Source of the DNA: JACRLV01 sp045863555
GTDB lineage: Bacteria > Planctomycetota > Phycisphaerae > UBA1845 > Fen-1342
DNA: 64,000 nt
Direction: 5' to 3'
Assembly (NCBI GenBank): GCA_045863555.1
Contig: BTUU01000010.1
Span: 124,001-188,000 of the forward strand
Positions within the stretch are counted from its first letter, which is position 1, and each line of letters starts with the position of its first letter. Position numbers and translations under genes: made by a program. Below the pieces are notes generated by a model. The model made no database searches and had not been told where the DNA came from. It worked only from the letters and a program-made list of their open reading frames with translations. This document shows, one piece after another, positions 62,385 to 64,000 of the stretch.

Positions 62385-63455
62385 CTACCGCGGCAGGTTC
62401 GCGCCGCGGCTGACGATGTCGGCCTCCAGGCCCACGCGGCCGGCCGGGTCGCCGTCCCAGCGGTGTGCCTTGAGCGAGTTCACGATCATCTCGGCCAGCC
62501 GGACGGCGGCGACGCCGTCTTCGCCGCTGACCGGCGGCTTCTCGCGCGTATGGACGGAGTGGAGGAACGTCTCCAGCTCGTTTTGAAGCGCGTCGCGGTC
62601 GTCGATGACGAGCGGCTCGACCTGGACCATCTTGCTGTAGTCCGCCGACGTGAGCTGCGACAGGTCTTCGAGGTTCCGCTCGCGGGCGAATTTGATCACG
62701 TCGACGTTTCGGTCGAGCGTGATCGCGATGCCGACCTTCTTCTGATAGTCGACGGAGATGTACGCGTTTTCGGCGAAGGCCCGGAGGCGGCGCTCGGTTT
62801 TTAGGGCGAGGCGCGACGCGGTGAGGTTCGCGACCGCGCCGCGGCGGCAGACGACGCGGGCGTTGGCGATGTCCTCGTGCTTGCCGAGGACGTTGACGCC
62901 GACGGCATCGACGCGGGCGACCTCGTCCTTGACCAGGTGCAGCATGATGTCGATGTCGTGGATCATGATGTCGAAGACGACGCCGACGTCGGCCGAGCGG
63001 AAGGGAAACGGGCTGATGCGGTGCGTCTCGACGAATTTCGGCCGGACGCCGAGCTTCTCGATCGCGCGGACGGCGGGGTTGAAGCGCTCGGTATGGCCGA
63101 CGGCGACGATGACGTTGTGCTTTCGGCCGAGCAGGGCGATCTCCTCGGCTTCGGCGGCGGTCGGGGCGAGGGGTTTTTCGATCAGGACGGAGATGCCGCG
63201 CTCCATGAGCGGTTTTGCGACCGGGAGGTGGTGGATGGTCGGCACGGCGATGGAGACGGCGGCGATTTCGCCGAGGTCGGGGGTCAGCGCGGTCGCGTAT
63301 TTGGCTCCGACGGGCTCGGCGAGGGCCTTCGCACGGTCGAGGTTGGCATCGACAACCGCGACGAGCTGGGCCTGGGGCATCTGGGAGTAGAGGCGGACGT
63401 GGTGCTTGCCCATGTGGCCTGCGCCGACGACGGCGACGGGGATTCGATCGGACAT
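62385..63455 (-). CDS. Gfo/Idh/MocA-family oxidoreductase
   Basis: Predicted NAD(P)-dependent sugar dehydrogenase of 356 residues. N-terminal Rossmann motif VVGAGHMGKHHVRL; the EKPLAP motif supplies the catalytic Lys; HTERFNPAVRAIEKL and FDIMIHDIDIMLHLV carry the substrate His and Asp. The HTERFNPAV version is typical of UDP-sugar 3-dehydrogenase-like members that act on lipid A or glycan precursors. ATG 63455 is preceded by GAGGT and gives the standard start; a longer frame to 63638 adds unrelated residues. Confidence 0.9.
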   Translation of the reverse strand: MSDRIPVAVVGAGHMGKHHVRLYSQMPQAQLVAVVDANLDRAKALAEPVGAKYATALTPDLGEIAAVSIAVPTIHHLPVAKPLMERGISVLIEKPLAPTAAEAEEIALLGRKHNVIVAVGHTERFNPAVRAIEKLGVRPKFVETHRISPFPFRSADVGVVFDIMIHDIDIMLHLVKDEVARVDAVGVNVLGKHEDIANARVVCRRGAVANLTASRLALKTERRLRAFAENAYISVDYQKKVGIAITLDRNVDVIKFARERNLEDLSQLTSADYSKMVQVEPLVIDDRDALQNELETFLHSVHTREKPPVSGEDGVAAVRLAEMIVNSLKAHRWDGDPAGRVGLEADIVSRGANLPR

Positions 63456-64000
63456 TCGGGACCTCGGTAACGGCATTTGCGATTCGGGTACGGCCGGATC
63501 GCGCTGGGGTGTTATCGTAGTCGATCGTCCGCGCGTCTTCAGGATCGCCTCGAGTGTGTGGGTCCGTCGTCGGGCGAGCGGCGCCGGGGGCGTGAATGAA
63601 GTTTCAAGGGGAGCAAGGGGAGCATGGTGTGTGTACACTGATTTTGCGCTCCTTCTGATAATCTATCGATTCTAGCTCTTCAAGTCGGGTGCGCGATTTT
63701 GCGCAGGGCGTGAATTGAGCTTCTTCGGTGCGATGGTGATATCAAGTGCGGCGGGTTTGCACATGAGTGCGCCTCCTGACCTTGTTGGTGCGGGGATTAT
63801 TGCGCCGGCCGCGACGTGTGAGCGCTTCCGGCGCGCCGACTGGCGGAATGTGGCGGCGGGTACGGTAGACTGGCGTACTCTATCGTGGGACCGACGCTTC
63901 GTTCGCCCTCCGGGCGAGGAGCAGGAGAGGCGTGACCCAGGGGCTCGAAGCCCCTGGCAACGATCGTGCGCCCTCCGGGCGAAGACCCTCGCTGGCGCGT
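63456..64000. other. Gene-free right edge with palindromic repeats
   Basis: No credible gene to the window edge. Three palindromes lie near the end: TCGCCC-TCC-GGGCGA (63903-63917), CCAGGGGCT-CGA-AGCCCCTGG (63937-63957) and a second CGCCC-TCC-GGGCG (from 63969). They resemble the block at 26886-27075 and may be the start of another copy. Confidence 0.55.

Noticed and set aside
1..64000. CRISPR arrays, prophage or integrative element
   Set aside because: No direct-repeat/spacer pattern, integrase, transposase or capsid gene was seen; the tail-collar protein stands alone.

Overview
This is a GC-rich, gene-dense chromosomal window with one internal 10-base N gap (37881-37890). The gene set suggests a member of the Planctomycetota, probably Phycisphaerae-like. 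The reasons are an ECF sigma factor next to a giant TPR Ser/Thr kinase, an alpha-2-macroglobulin-like giant protein, lipoproteins with Asn/Glu/Thr-rich linkers, a multihaem cytochrome lipoprotein, many secreted proteins of unknown function, and palindromic intergenic repeats. That assignment is inferred from gene content and is not based on a marker gene.

Layout. 1-6.1 kb: a DUF2251-like gene cut by the window edge, then a minus-strand operon read MlaD-like, FAD reductase, def, fmt, rsmB (initiator formylation/deformylation plus rRNA methylation). 6.3-11.2 kb: two secreted/pilus-type proteins, a lipoprotein overlapping a TlyA-like methyltransferase, and an orphan flagellin closed by a strong hairpin. 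11.2-15.8 kb: a TPR Ser/Thr kinase with an N-terminal zinc anti-sigma motif, its ECF sigma factor, and a NeuD-like acyltransferase. 16-20 kb: secreted proteins, a 0.75-kb gene-free stretch with an unusual inverted repeat, tRNA-Gly(GCC) and tRNA-Glu(UUC). 20-25.3 kb: two TlpA-like proteins without redox cysteines, a lipoprotein and guaB. 25.5-33.4 kb: GroES-like, folD, lipoprotein, YhaM-like nuclease, DUF433 antitoxin with a toxin remnant, larB and nnrD. 33.8-38.9 kb: nine-haem cytochrome lipoprotein, HTH-EIIA regulator, TlpA-type thioredoxin, scaffold gap, collagen-like tail-collar protein. 39.1-49.8 kb: a 2891-residue TPR/alpha-2-macroglobulin protein and an ABC-F ATPase. 49.8-63.5 kb: a zinc-ribbon membrane protein, ClpX-like AAA+, sugar isomerase, short MscS, MoxR, TIGR01777 epimerase, GT2, acetyltransferases, a PQQ-propeller protein, an esterase and a Gfo/Idh/MocA dehydrogenase.

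The most interesting content is two genes that are only complete if an in-frame UGA is read as selenocysteine. One is a SelW/Rdx-family CxxU protein (21649-21879) with a hairpin just after the UGA whose apical loop reads GGUCU. The other is an exported protein of carboxypeptidase-regulatory-like domains (30054-31466) with a UPSC redox-type motif. UGA is the ordinary stop codon of many other genes here, so a changed genetic code is not the explanation. No selenocysteine machinery (selA, selB, selC, selD) was seen in this window.
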